A DNA stretch of 64,000 bases from Eutreptiella sp. 'Long Island Sound 2002' (GCA_964036045.1 OZ038383.1:63059725-63123724), one strand, 5' to 3'; positions 33,229 through 45,015 are shown, counted from the stretch's first letter. Made by a program: numbers and translations. Notes: generated by a model from the letters alone, not told the origin.

Positions 33229-36200
33229 TCAATCAGCCTCATGTGCGGTGTAGTCCAGGGACACATGTTGGCCACGGAGGTCAGGTTGCCGCACACAGAG
33301 TTGACTCTCGTGGCGCTCCCGGAACTGTCTGTGACCCACCTTGACGTGGTACGTGTCCTCACCAATCCTGGGGACCACCTTTCCGAGTGTGAACCAGGTT
33401 TTGGTGCGGTGGGTGCCCATGGGGCGGGGTCTGTTCACCAACACCGGGTCTCCAACCCTGAACTTTTGCGCCATCGAGCTCGGGGCGGACTTCTGACGCT
33501 CGGCATGCTCCTTCCCGAGCTGCTGGCGGATGTCCCGCGCCCTTGCCCCCTGCCGCGCAAAGAATTCCTTGGCGTCCATGGCCATACCATCACCCGACAA
33601 GGGAAGTCCCCTACCCAGGGGGTCCCTGCCGAACAAAATCTGGTGAGGGGACAAACCACCCGGAGTGGGGGTGTCATTATGGGCCTTCAGAGCAGGCCAC
33701 ATCTCCTCAAACCAGTTTTGACGTGGGTTGGTGATGTGAATCTTGCGTAGCTTCTCGAACAGCTGTCTTCCAGCCACTTCAGCCCGGCCGTTGGACCGGC
33801 TGAGGTAGGCAACGCTCTTGGCATGACGTATCCCCATGAGGGAAAACATGGCCTTGAACCAGCCGCCAGTGAACTGGGGTCCTCGGTCACTGCAAATGGT
33901 GCGGGGGATGTCAAAGACGGTCAGCCAATGACGTATCATCATAACTGCCACTTCCTTGGCAGGTAACTCCCTTTTGCGTGCCGGAAGGGCCACCACGTAG
34001 CCGCTGTGGCGGTCCACACAAAGGACCACACAGGCAAAGGTCTCCTTGCCAATGTGGACTTCGGGCACGGAGAAGACGTCAATGGCCACGCTCTCCATGG
34101 GCTGGTCGGGTACCGGAGTCCATTGGGCTTCCCCCTTGATGTTCCGGTTATCGGGATTGCAGGCCTGACAGACCAAGCAACCCCTCCTGACCTTCTTGAT
34201 GGCGTTGTAGAGACCGATCTGGTCGATTTCAAACCAGCGCTGCATATCCAGGGCTTGCTTCCTGACCCCTGGGTGCATCATGTGGTGGTGCCAAGCCTCA
34301 CACAGCCCGAGCACTCGAGACTCCGGGACCAGCAGCTTACCATTCCGGTAAAGCTTGCCATACTCTTCGGTCAGCCCCTTTGGCCACTTCTGCCCTTCAT
34401 CAGGGTCGGTCACAGCCCTATATGCGGCCGCAAAGGCCTCAGATTTGCCGTAGTCGTCGGTCCAGTCGTCCTGGAGGCACGATTCCGGGAAGAGGTGGTT
34501 GTCGGACTCGGCTCCCTCAGGGGCGAGTACTCTGACCGCTCTGCCCATCCTCCTTCCGAGGGGGGCATCCGCAGCCATGACAACGAAGCATTTAGCACCC
34601 TCCTCCTCCATCAGGCGCTCCATTTCTATGATCCTTTTGGCCTCAGCGGTCTCAGCCTCATCGCCATGGGTGGATACATCCGTCATGCCCTTGCTGGCGG
34701 GGTAGGCCCACCTACTGAGACAGTCCGCCACGGTGTTGTCCTTGCCGGGAACATACACAACGGTGAGGTGGAACTTGGCCAAGGTTTCATGCCATCCTGC
34801 CCGTCGGGAGGCGGGACCAGAAGGGGTGTCCACGTGCTCTTTGTGCCACGACTGCAGACTCTGATGGTCGGTGCAGACGGTGACGGGATGGAGGGCTATG
34901 TACCCAGCCCATTTCCTGAGAGCCATGACGATCGCATACGCCTCCTCTTTCTCGGGGTGTCCACGTCCGTCTCTGGCCTTCCGCACGTGCCTCCCATCGT
35001 CAAGCACTTGCTCCAACACAGCGCCTACGGCGTAGTCAAAAGGATCAGTGCGCAGGACGAACCCTCGGTCAGGATCGAGGAGGTGCAGACCCACTGCGGA
35101 TAGCAGCGCCTGCTTCATCCCCTCAAGGGCACGGTGGGCCTCATCATTCCAGACCAGAGCCTTCTTGGACCCCTTCTTGGTCCCCTCTCGGTTGCTCTTG
35201 AGCATGGTCGTCATGGGGGCTGCATACTCGGCATACATCTTGATATACCCCGAGTAGTAGTTGCAGAACCCCAGGTATGCCGGTAGCTCAGAGACCGTCC
35301 TTGGCTTTTCCCAGTGTTCAATCGCTGCCACCTTGCCAGGTATGGGCTTCCGCTGCCCGTTCCCAACTACGTGGCCAGCGAAGACCACCTCGCTTACCGC
35401 AATGGTGGCCTTGCCACTGCTGCCCCTGAGCTTGTGCCGAACCAGGAGGTCCAGCACTCTGGTGACGTCCATCTCATGTGCCTCCAGGAGCTCATCATAG
35501 CTCATACTGGGGTCCCCGAACGCGATGGTCACGTCGTCCACAAAGGGGTCCGCACAGTCGCGCACCGGCTCAAGCAGGTTCTCCAGCATCCGCTGAAAGG
35601 CCGCATTGCCGTTGGTAACGCCCATGGGCATCACCTTCCACTGGAGGGGTCTAAGTGGGGTGCTCATTGCTGTGCAGGCACGGGACTCCTTGGCGAGAGG
35701 CATCTGATGATAACCACGTTTCAGGTCAATCACCGTGAAGATCCTCCGCTGGTGTTTCTTTTGCAGCATGTCCTCAATGAGGGGCAGCGTATAGCTGTCA
35801 TGCTGAGTTTGGGCGTTTAGGCCGCGGTAGTCGACCACGAGCCGCCACTCTCCGGCCACCTTCTTGGGGACGACGAAGCACGGGGAGGCCCATTCGGAGT
35901 GGCACGGCTCCAGCCAGCCTCTCTTGATGAATTCACCGAGGATCTTCTCCATGGCCTCCTTCCTTTCGCCCCTCAGGGGAAACTCCCGGTGTCGGTACAC
36001 ACAGGTGTCCGGCTTCAGCCGTATCTTGGCCTCACCATACGGTCCACGCACCGGTGGGGGAAACACAGGCTTTCCGCTGAAGAAGGTATCACCATACTTC
36101 TGCTTCAGCCTGACCCTCAATGCCTGGATCTTGAGGCACTCATCGGACTCCGCCTTGGCCTTTCCGGGCACCTGAACCACTGAGCTTACCTGCGGTGTAC

Positions 36201-36966
36201 CACCGCATAGTTTCGGCTCAGGTGGTTTCCCCAGGTGGCCCAAGGGGCCATCTCCGGTCTTGCCTCGGAACAAGCCGGAGTCCGTCTCCATCATGAAGTC
36301 GTACCCAACGATCATATCCCAGTCCATCTGGGCCTCGTAGAAGCGACCTTGCAGGAGGATTTCCTTGCCGAGGTCATAGCGGCTCAGCTCACGGTGGTTC
36401 ACGAAATGCAGCCGAATGGCCGCTCCTCTCGTGCCTCCCACCATGTACTGGCCGTTCGCCACCTTCAGCCTGACAGGCTTCCGACTGTCGGTCAAGCACT
36501 CTGGCGGAAGTAGGCCAGCCTTGACCAGGCTGACCTGAGCTCCCGTGTCGACCAACACGTCGAAGACCTTCTCCACCTCCCCGCATAGGGCACGGACCTT
36601 AAGGTGCAACTGCCGCTCACGCCCAACACGGCGCACGGCGTGCAAGCTCAGGATCTCCGGCCGTTCCAGAAGCTCAATAAGCAACTGGTGCAGGTCGTGG
36701 ACAATGGGCTTAGGCTGCCCATCTGCAGCATCCAGCTGCGGTCCGAGTGATCCTCCGATACTCTCGAAAAGATCTTGAAGCACATCAAGCACGTTATTTG
36801 GTCGCGAAGGATGGACGGGTGCAAGGGTTCGTGCCTTCACTTGCCCCTGTCTTGCCACTGCGACTGTCTTTCGTCTTGGGTGCCGGACCGGGCCTTCCAC
36901 CCCCGGCAATCCCTTTGTGCTCATTGTCTCCCGAATCAGATGGTGTGGCGCTTCCCGCAACACCAT
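33229..36966 (-). CDS. Element 2 pol: protease, RT, RNase H, integrase
   Basis: Intact 1245-residue frame. Protease DTG lies at residues 140-142 (VLVDTGAQVSLV). RT (about 340-560) has YRGLNAQ, FTVIDLKRGYHQM, VMPMGVTNGNAAFQ and an intact catalytic FVDDV at 475-479. RNase H has FVLRTDPFDYAVGAVL (the usual DAS is DPF) and VCTDHQSLQSW, ending KDNTVADCLSR. Integrase has HHMMHPGVR...CLVCQAC (HHCC), then AIDVFSV, CSDRGPQFTGG and SNGRAEVAG for the DDE triad, and a C-terminal FRVGDPVLVNR module. The order is Ty3/gypsy chromovirus. The GTG-like start is not real; pol probably follows gag by a +1 shift near 36800. Being intact over 3.7 kb, it is the youngest-looking ORF among the elements here. Confidence 0.95.
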   Translation of the reverse strand: MVLREAPHHLIRETMSTKGLPGVEGPVRHPRRKTVAVARQGQVKARTLAPVHPSRPNNVLDVLQDLFESIGGSLGPQLDAADGQPKPIVHDLHQLLIELLERPEILSLHAVRRVGRERQLHLKVRALCGEVEKVFDVLVDTGAQVSLVKAGLLPPECLTDSRKPVRLKVANGQYMVGGTRGAAIRLHFVNHRELSRYDLGKEILLQGRFYEAQMDWDMIVGYDFMMETDSGLFRGKTGDGPLGHLGKPPEPKLCGGTPQVSSVVQVPGKAKAESDECLKIQALRVRLKQKYGDTFFSGKPVFPPPVRGPYGEAKIRLKPDTCVYRHREFPLRGERKEAMEKILGEFIKRGWLEPCHSEWASPCFVVPKKVAGEWRLVVDYRGLNAQTQHDSYTLPLIEDMLQKKHQRRIFTVIDLKRGYHQMPLAKESRACTAMSTPLRPLQWKVMPMGVTNGNAAFQRMLENLLEPVRDCADPFVDDVTIAFGDPSMSYDELLEAHEMDVTRVLDLLVRHKLRGSSGKATIAVSEVVFAGHVVGNGQRKPIPGKVAAIEHWEKPRTVSELPAYLGFCNYYSGYIKMYAEYAAPMTTMLKSNREGTKKGSKKALVWNDEAHRALEGMKQALLSAVGLHLLDPDRGFVLRTDPFDYAVGAVLEQVLDDGRHVRKARDGRGHPEKEEAYAIVMALRKWAGYIALHPVTVCTDHQSLQSWHKEHVDTPSGPASRRAGWHETLAKFHLTVVYVPGKDNTVADCLSRWAYPASKGMTDVSTHGDEAETAEAKRIIEMERLMEEEGAKCFVVMAADAPLGRRMGRAVRVLAPEGAESDNHLFPESCLQDDWTDDYGKSEAFAAAYRAVTDPDEGQKWPKGLTEEYGKLYRNGKLLVPESRVLGLCEAWHHHMMHPGVRKQALDMQRWFEIDQIGLYNAIKKVRRGCLVCQACNPDNRNIKGEAQWTPVPDQPMESVAIDVFSVPEVHIGKETFACVVLCVDRHSGYVVALPARKRELPAKEVAVMMIRHWLTVFDIPRTICSDRGPQFTGGWFKAMFSLMGIRHAKSVAYLSRSNGRAEVAGRQLFEKLRKIHITNPRQNWFEEMWPALKAHNDTPTPGGLSPHQILFGRDPLGRGLPLSGDGMAMDAKEFFARQGARARDIRQQLGKEHAERQKSAPSSMAQKFRVGDPVLVNRPRPMGTHRTKTWFTLGKVVPRIGEDTYHVKVGHRQFRERHESQLCVRQPDLRGQHVSLDYTAHEAD

Positions 36967-38551
36967 TCTGCGACCGCCCTAGCTGGGGCCCCTGGCTGCA
37001 GGGGCTCCGCTAAGGGGCGTCGCTTGTGGTAGTAGGGGTACTCTCCTCCGCATCAACCTCGTTGACACTTTACTTCTTTCCCCCTTTCTTACCCTTGTTG
37101 TCCTTGTCCTCGTTCTTGTCGTCTGACTTGGGGACCCAGGACCTCTTGATCTCCTGGATCTCCTTCGCCAACTCGGTCCCCACCGACATCAGCTTGGTGA
37201 GCTCCTCCTTGGTGACCTCCACCTTGGTCTCCCGGATACCCGCGGGTGCACGCTTTTTCGACCCGTGCACCTTCTTGTAAGCCTCCGTGTCGGCCTTGTG
37301 GATGGGACATGTCCGGTGGTCATGGTTGAACCCTTTGTGCCTTCCATAACACACGAAGCAGCCCTGAGGGTGAGCTCGTTTGAACTCCCCAAAAGACAGT
37401 GGAGTGTCGCCAACGCGACGGGGCTCCTTCTTCTCCTTCTTCTTCCAACCCTTCTGCAGGGGCTTCCAGCTTCCCCGGTTGCTCCCCGTGTTCAGGTTGT
37501 TGGCCACCAAAGCACAAACGGCCGTCTCGGCGGGCTCATCGTCGTCGTCGTCGTCGTTGAGAGTCTCATCGCCATCAGCTCCAGCTGGGTCCATGGTAGC
37601 TTCCTCGCCAGACCCCTCGCGAACGTAGTTGACGTCACGGTCACCGGGCCTCAACCCGCGGGTGTGGTGGAGGTTCCGGTACTCTTCGAGTACTTCCTCA
37701 CGGACCCACTCCAGGACCTCGTCGCAGCTCATCCGCGCCAGGATGGCCTGCAGACGGATGGTCTGGCCGCCAACATCACACTCATCAAGGCGCCACATCG
37801 CGGTCTTCTCGCGATCGCCCGTGACGGTGATGAGGAGGGCGTTCCGCAGGGAGTGCCGCTTGACATCCCGGGTCACGTTCTTCCTTGTCCAAGCCACCAC
37901 GTTCGTGTGATACTCCTTGGGGAGCATCATCTTGACCGTGTGGCGGGACTGGGCTCTCCTGGCCTCCTCCTTGGTGACTCTCTTGATCCATGCTTCCGGC
38001 AGCATGGAGAGCAGGCGGGCCTGCTCGTCACCTTCATTCCAGTCCTCCACGTTGCGGCGGAAGAGGGTGTATTGCCCCCGGAAGTCCAGCCAATCTCGTA
38101 GGCGGATCTCCCGACAATCATGCTGAAGCTTGATGGCCTTCCACCGCTTGGCAGCCACCTGCGGAGCGTCCACCCGCTCCTGCTCGTTGAGCCACTTCTT
38201 GGCTTCCTTGAGGGTCTTGATTTTTTCCTCCTTGGTCGCCACGAATTCTAGCTCTTGGAGCACCACGGGCAGGCGCCACCTGAACCGTTTGAAGACATAT
38301 TTCTCCGCCTCTGCGGGATCCATGTCTTCAGTGACGGTCATCTCCAAATTGTCCAGCTTCTCCAAGAAGCGGTCGAGGTTCAGGGGGTTGCCATCGTACG
38401 TGGGGGGCTTGATGTCCTTCAGGTCTTCCCACACGGCGGCATCCGCGGTCTTGGAAACCATGAACGCCGGCCGCGAGGTCGACCGAGGTTCCCATCGGCA
38501 TCCCCCACGGACTCCCACGACCGCCACTTCTGTCCCCTCCGCGGTACCCAT
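36785..38551 (-). CDS. Element 2 gag
   Basis: The 493-codon frame has a capsid region (KPPTYDGNPLNLDRFLEKLD, then RLRDWLDFRGQYTLF), an acidic DDDDDD stretch coded by GAC repeats (37540-37560) and a zinc knuckle variant C-x2-C-x8-H-x4-C (CFVCYGRHKGFNHDHRTC, near 37305-37360). The first stop is TAA 37070-37072. The frame remains protein-like across it (SVNEVDAEESTPTTTSDAP), across TAG 37010-37012 and up to TAA 36794-36796, then ends at TGA 36785-36787. Pol lies in the +1 frame. Its N-terminus overlaps the upstream Pro/Gly-rich ORF, with a frame change around 38450-38550, and the true start may be there. Confidence 0.85.
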
Positions 38552-40707
38552 GTGGCTACGCCGTGGTTCTCCATGTACGCCGAACCTAGATGTTCACGCC
38601 GTACTCCCTCCATGTACACCTCCTCATCATGGCGCTGGCGGCTGCGTTCAGCGGCCTCCCGTCGTACACCACGCGGCGGGGTAATGCCGAACTCCTCCAA
38701 GTCCTCCTCGCCTCCGCCGACATCCCACTCCACGTCCCCTCCGGGTACCTTATCTCTGAGTCCACCGTATCGCCCCCCAGCCATCAGGATGGGCTCTGGG
38801 ACTGGTACGGGGCGTCGGGGGCGTACCGGTGTCCGCAGTGGAGCACGGCGGTTGTGGTACTCCGCACTGAGCCACTCGTCAGGCCACTCTTCACTGCCAC
38901 TGCCGGGCGGCACACGCTCGTTACGGCGGCCCGCGCTGTGATGAGAGGGGGCGCTGAGAGAGGGGGCACTGGTGCTGGGGCGACTCCCGGGGGCTCCGCC
39001 GGGGGCGTGGGCTCTGCCCAGACCTGGTCCAGGTCCCCAGCAGTCGTCTGACGAGCCGGACCCCAGGGGTGGGAGGTCGCTGCTGACGCTCCCAGGGCCT
39101 TCCAGCCTGTCCAACCCCTGCTGCAGGCCGTTGATGACCTTGTCCAGCAGCCTGGTCTCGCCCCTGGCGGTGTCCAGCTCCCTCTGGGCGGCTGCGGCGA
39201 CCTTGACAATCTTGACCATCTCCGTCCTGGCGATGTCTAGCTCCTTCTGTGCGCCCGCGGACACCCTGGTGATGCGGATAATCTCGCTTTTGCCCGTGTC
39301 TACCTCGTGCTCGAGGGCCTGGACCCTCCTGCGGAGGTAGACGATCCACCCCCAGGTGGCCTCCGGGTCACCCTCTCCCGGTGGGCCATCGGGGTCTCCA
39401 GGGGGTCCCCCAGGAGGGCCTCCGCCGGGCCCACCCGGTCCAGGGGGTCCTCCCCGGCCAGGGAGTCCGCCTCCGGGGGGTCCACCAGGTGGACGTCCTC
39501 CAGGGGGTCCTGGCGGGCCTCCGCCAGGGGATCCCGGTGGGTCTCCCCTGCATCGCTTCGGTTCGTCCGAGGATGGGGGCTTCTTCGTGTAGCCGAAGTC
39601 CCCGTCATCATCCTCGTCCATGTCGCCCCACCTGGCCGTCTCGGTCTCGCACGCAGTGGACTCTGAGCTCTGGTAGGGAGGAGGGAGATCCTCACCCTCA
39701 CCCTCTGGCTCCATGGGGACATCTCTGCCTCCTCCCCCAGCCATTCCTCGGCGATGTCGGCGGTCTCGTCCGTCCCCGTCGCTGGCGGTGAAGAATGGGT
39801 CGAAGTCGTGGGGATATCCATCCGCGGGCCCCCGTGCCCTCTCGGAAGTCTTCCACTTACCCTTCCTCCTCCAGTGGGTAGTGGGGCCACTGTCCCCACT
39901 GCTGCCCGTGTCGACATCTTCCAGGTCCAGCTTCATCTTGGAGGAGGCGTCTCCTTCGAAGAGCTTCCGAAGGGTCTCCACTCTGGATCCTCCTGGGGGC
40001 GTCTCGCGCTGAAGCTTGGCCTCCGCCTCCTCCATTGCGGCGGCCGTGGCTGCGGCAGCTCGCCTTTCGGCCTCTTCTCTGGCAAGGGCAGCCTCGGCCT
40101 CCCGAGCCCGCTGCAGCCGAGCTTTCTCAGCTTCTAACGCTGCCAGCTCCGCCTCTGTCTTGGCCCTCTCCTAAGCGTCCTTCCGTCGCGCGGCCTTGAC
40201 GGCGTCCTTCCTGGCGGTGTCTGCTTGGGCCTTGGCCGTTGCTTCGGCGTGGGCCCCTTAATCCGCCTCCTTCCTTGCCCTCTCTTGGGCAAGCGCCTCT
40301 TCCAACGCTTTCACCTCAGCCTCCCTACGGACAATGGCCTCCTGGGCCAGGCGGGCTTCCTGGGCGGCTGCCGCTTCCTGCGCGGCTGCCGCCACCTCAC
40401 TCCTGACCCGGGCAGCCGCTGCTTCCTGTGCGACTGCAGCTGTGACTCAAGCCGCAATGGCCGCCACGGCCGAGGCATAGAAGGCCATGCCCCTGCCCCA
40501 CTCTGCAGCCTCCTGCTGGGCGATGCCGACGGCGCCTTCCCTGGCAGCGTTCTGCTGCGTGGCCCGTTGCCGGGCAACCCGAAGGTTGCAGGGCAACCTG
40601 AAGGTTGCAGGGCACCCCGCAGGCACGCTCGCAGGCGCGGGCCACGTCCCTTTGGCCGGGGGCGACGCTGCTGCTGGAGCTGGCCTCGTCGGCCGGCAGC
40701 CTCCCAC
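38419..40707 (-). CDS. Element 2 upstream ORF: coiled coil and Gly/Pro-rich
   Basis: One frame from 40707 to 38419 encodes an Ala/Glu/Arg/Lys coiled coil (AAAAQEARLAQEA, KTEAELAALEAEKARLQRA, AREEAERRAAAATAAA) and an acidic region. A collagen-like PPG segment follows (near 39370-39560), then another helix (TGKSEIIRITRVSAGAQKEL) and a charged C-terminus. It is interrupted by TGA 40447-40449, TAA 40258-40260 and TAG 40171-40173; the reading stays coiled-coil-like across all three. Downstream it overlaps gag and probably joins it by a frame change, giving an unusually long gag N-terminus. Function is inferred only as structural. The plus-strand Pro/Gly ORFs here are its shadows. Confidence 0.55.
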
Positions 40708-40738
40708 GGTGGGCCGACTCCACGTCGCTGCTGGGGCC

Positions 40739-41400
40739 TCACTTCCTCAGGTGCAGCTGACGGAGCTTGGCCTTGGCCTTCTTGGCGACTTCAAAAACGT
40801 TGCCAAGGGTGGTGTGGCCGGAGTGGTGACCGCCACTGGCCTGTTGGGGGCTGGGGGCTGGGGTTTCGCCCTTGGTCTCGTTCTCCACTGCTTGGGCGGC
40901 TTTGGCGGCCAGGGATTTCTGGTACTCCCGCCATTTCTTGTCCCGCTTCTTGTCCCTGGCAGATCGCTTCTCCTTCCCAGGGGACGCGCTGCTGTTGCTG
41001 CCCTGCAGCGTACCTCGTCCCCTGGTTCTCGGAACTGCTTTTCGATCATGTCCCATATAGAGACATTGATCGTAGCGCCCGACGGGTACTCGTTGGGGTT
41101 CTTGTCCTCATCAATTCCGTCGGGGCACAGCCCTTCGCCGGGCCGATCCGTGCCTGTCCAAACCCTCCAGCGCTTCTGGCGGAAGCGGTAGGCGTATCCT
41201 TCCACCCGCAGCCAGTCTTCCACTGCCTGCAGGCGGTCGGCGCCCATATCATCGGGGAGCTCGAAGCTCCTGGGCATGCCGCCTTTGCACTGGGGGTTGC
41301 TGTGGCGGTAGTGTTGACCCCACACCAACCCACGCAGTAGGTACACAGCATGGGGGTGGGGTTGCGGCCATGTCTTACCCGCCTCTTGCCAGTTCACCAT
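40739..41400 (-). CDS. Unknown ORF at 5' end of element 2
   Basis: Starts at ATG 41398-41400. The frame encodes natural-looking sequence: HAVYLLRGLVWGQHYRHSNP, RSFELPDDMGADRLQAVEDW, RFRQKRWRVWTGTDRPGEGL, SGATINVSIWDMIEKQF. A frame change near 41000-41020 leads into a basic helical tail (SPGKEKRSARDKKRDKKWRE, VFEVAKKAKAKLRQLHLRK) ending at TGA 40739-40741. Family not recognised. It lies between the LTR-like repeat and the coiled-coil ORF, so it may be an extra ORF of element 2 or a captured gene fragment. Confidence 0.45.
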
Positions 41401-41728
41401 CGGCGCTCGTTCCCCTCGATGGACCAGTCCTGGGGGTGGCTGTTGAAGCGGTTGTTGCTGTCCACTCTATCTACAGGGCTTGGACCCAGACGCCCGATGG
41501 TGGTTGTGGAGGTGGGTGATGCAGCTGGGAGTGCGGCCGGTACTGGTCGGCCGAAGGAACTCGCTGACGCCGCACTTCCGGTCGCTACACCTCCTTCACA
41601 GACTCGGCGCTGTTGCTGACGCTCGGGGCGTTGCTCCGGGGGGCGCTGCAAAGCCCGTGGTGCTCAGGGTTCAGGCGGCCCCGAGTGGCACGCGAGGGTT
41701 TGGTAACCCCGCAGCGGTGAAACGCTTT
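41401..41728. other. Leader between LTR-like repeat and element 2 ORFs
   Basis: No gene assigned. On the minus strand this directly follows the LTR terminal CA at 41729, where a primer-binding site is expected. No tRNA 3'-end complement (TGG...) is evident within the first 15 bases, so priming may be unconventional. Confidence 0.4.
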
Positions 41729-43691
41729 TGACGCGTTCCCGGGGGGGGGGCTGGCCACGGGACGCTGCGGCGGACACGCACAAGCAAGCAGGCAGGCAAA
41801 GCACTGCGCTCACAGGGGCATCCTCATGCTCATGTCATGTGACAAAGCGTTTCAGGATCCTTGCCACTCTGAAACAAGGGAACAGAAGTATGTACAGCAA
41901 CACATCAGGATGTGTACACATGGGGTTAAGACTGGACTGAGGTTAGGGCATCACAAGACAATAGACACTCAGTCCCAACTCATATCCCAATTCCAGGCCC
42001 GACCCTTCAAGTGGCCAGCAGGGGCGGGGGCTCGAACACAACCCATGCCCTGCTCAGTCCGGACCCTGAAACCCTGCCAATAGGGGAGGGTGTCCCGCCC
42101 AGCCACAGGCGAGTTCCTCGGAACCAAGGAGCTCCAAGGCCAACCGACAGTAGCTTCCCATGCTCACCTAATGGCAGGTCCCAAATTCTCTCTGAGTGAG
42201 AGAAAAGGCCCCGCCATTATCCCCTAGGAGTTGTTAGCTGAAAATGGGCTGTTTCAGCCTAAACTGATATTAGCTCCAAAAACTCCAAAATTGACCCCTT
42301 GTCTGGACCTGCCAGAGGTAGGGACGAGGCAGCTGACGATATGCCCCTCACATAGAAACTCCCTGGACCCCTCACCCAACCAGGTTCCCTCTGAGGCCCC
42401 GGCATCAGGGCGCCACGGATTCCCCACGTGGGGTCATGATGCCAAAATCACCAACATTTGGAGTCATTCCTACTTGCGGTCCGCGCAGCCAGGGCAAGCC
42501 CCATGGCTCGGGGGAGCAGAAGCAGGACCTGAGACCTATATCTAGGTGCACAACTTGAGATTAGGTCCAGGCTTCCCAGAGACAGAGACATATGGGACCG
42601 CCAACTGACCACACGGGGGGGTGAAATTGAGGTCCAAAACAGGGGTCATTTTGGCTGCTCAAAATGAGCCAAAATCGAAGGTATCTCCAATGCTATATCT
42701 CCACGCCGGCTTGGAGATCTGATCCACTGATCCACATGTGATCCACTGGGAGACCAACAAAGGCTCCCATGACTTTGGCCTCCAAACATCTCCATGCCAG
42801 TTGGCGTGGTGACGGTCCAAACTGGGTCCACAACTGCCAAAATGGCAAAATCGGCCGTCTCGGGTAGGAGATAGTAGTATACCAGGGTAGGAGACCTTGG
42901 CGATCTTGTCGAGCCAAGCCTTGTTTTACGACCCTTGATATCCCCTTTGGTCCAATGCCCTGGGCTATGACCTGCTGTCACGCTGGCTGCTTACTGTTCA
43001 TCGAGGGGATTAACACGCGGATGGGGCAGAAAGCAGCATGCGGTGCAAAGGGGGGGATCATGGATCGCACCAAAAGTCGAATCACTCCGGATGAGCCGGA
43101 GGTGCAAAAGACAAAACTCAATGGCATTCAACCCTTGGTCATATGCTACAATAATCGCCCTTCCCCTCTGGCTAGATCTCGTGCCCCATGGAGATATGGT
43201 GATTCCAATATGGCATATAATGGCAAAAATAGCTGAATTTGGCCGAAATGGCCCGCACTCATGATTCCATATCTCCATGGCCACCGCGAGGATTCATCCA
43301 ACCAAAGATGCTATCAATGCATGGGACTTAGGTCTGAATATATGCCACTTGCCAACCCTCATCGTCGCCTTGAGCTATTTTCCCCCTTGAAGGGAAAATG
43401 ACACACGAATGGGGCAGAATGGCAACATACCCCAAATTGGGTGAATGCCAACTCTCCCTTCAAGAGGAGAGGCCACATGGGGAAACACCCCATTCGATGC
43501 GGGTTTATGTGCCCTCTCCTAATCGCCCTTACCCTTGGTCAAGTGGCGCACGCAACCTCGGGCTGAACATTAAGGGGGAGACGGGGTTTGTGGCCATTCT
43601 GGACAAAACGGCCAAAATTCACCCAAAAGTGGTCACTCGAAAATCATATCTCCGTATCACAAGAGAAATGAGCCTCGGGCTTTTGCATGGA

Positions 43692-45015
43692 TGCAAACCG
43701 AAGCTTTGCTTCCCTTTTGCAACAAGGGTCGGGGTTCAAAGCATAATAGAAACATTTTGAACACCTCAATCCTTGAAGCACACTATATATCGGAAAACGT
43801 GCCTATATTGGCGATGTTGGGAAGCATATATCTATGGGTCCTTGAAGAGCAAAAAAATGAGTAAACATTTTTGGAGTAGGCCCATAGCAACAATAAGCCA
43901 GGAACAGCGGCCCACCGGGAAAAGGGACACCGAAACAAGCAGAAAAAAGAAAAAAAAAGAGAGCCAGCAGCCCAGCCCGAAAGAAAGGGGATGGGGGGAC
44001 AGGGACCACAAGGCCGGGGACGGGAACACCCAGAAAAAGGAAAAAGAAGAAGGGCTGGGCACAGCCAAGACCCGGGCCCAGCACACAGGCCTACACTGCA
44101 CGCCGGAAACAGAAACGGCGGGGGGCAAGCAGGGCGCCCACGCAACCACACACGTCCCATAAGCAGGCCGAAACCGAACCCCAACCACGAACACCACAAA
44201 CAGCCGACACTAGAGGGACAACACCACCAACCGTGCCCAAACACACCCACTCAGGGCCCCAGCCAGGACTGGCGGACGAGGAAAAAAAAACCCACAGCCA
44301 ACCGCCAACCGGACCCAAACACAAACGCTGCACAACAGTAGGAAACCCAGTGCCCACAGCCCGGGCACTGAGGCAGCCTGTGCCATGCAGGTGACCCGGC
44401 CAAACGAGATCCGGAGACCGGGGGTAAGGCTGCATCCTAAGGCCTGCGCTGCTTTGGGACTCGAGGCGGAGCGTGCGACACCCAAGCGCCTCGGAACCCT
44501 AGTACCAAGAACGTGCATGCATGCCTTGGGAACGGGATACGCCAGGAAGTCCAGTGAACCTCTAGGGTTCCGCCCAAAGGAGGGGACGTGCGCAAGCACG
44601 GGGGCACACCCTGCCGGCGAGACAAGCAAGTCACGCTGGCGGCGAACAGCCCTCCCGGTGTTGCCCGGGGCCGCTTTGTTGGGGGCCAACAGTCAGGTCT
44701 AGCGGGATGTAAGCCGCCTCTCCTCTTCACGCGCGGAGACTCTTCCTGTTCGTCACAGGGGCGACGCCAGGGGGAACCATGGGGCGCCTCTCCACGACCG
44801 AGTGCACCTACCTACCTACCTGCAAACCGAAGCTTTGCTTCCCTTTTGCAACAAGGGTTGGGGTTCAAAGCATAATAGAAACATTTTTAACGCCTCAATC
44901 CTTGAAGCACACTATATATGGGAAAGAGTGCATATATCGGCGATGTTGGGAATCATATATCTATGGGTCCTTGTAGAGCAAAAATATGAGTAAACATTTT
45001 TTGAGTAGGCCCATA
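43692..45015. repeat. 195-bp direct repeats flanking B insertion
   Basis: Copies at 43692-43886 and 44821-45015 both start tgcaaaccgaagctttgc and end taggcccata. They differ at several positions (for example tcgg/tggg and gaacacc/taacgcc). Confidence 0.85.
43887..44820 (+). mobile_element. Retroposon B, 934-bp 5'-truncated copy
   Basis: Matches the last ~930 bp of the long B copy and ends in the same ctacctacctacc tail. It is flanked by direct repeats of 195 bp each (43692-43886 and 44821-45015), present once in the homologous repeat at 19500-19695. The arrangement therefore looks like an insertion with an unusually long target duplication. Confidence 0.85.

Noticed and set aside
32868-33365. 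165-codon minus ORF over the chromodomain
   Set aside because: Ser/Thr/Arg-rich shadow; the chromodomain is in another frame.
39356-39592. Plus-strand Pro/Gly collagen-like ORF
   Set aside because: Reverse reading of the PPG segment of the minus-strand element 2 ORF.
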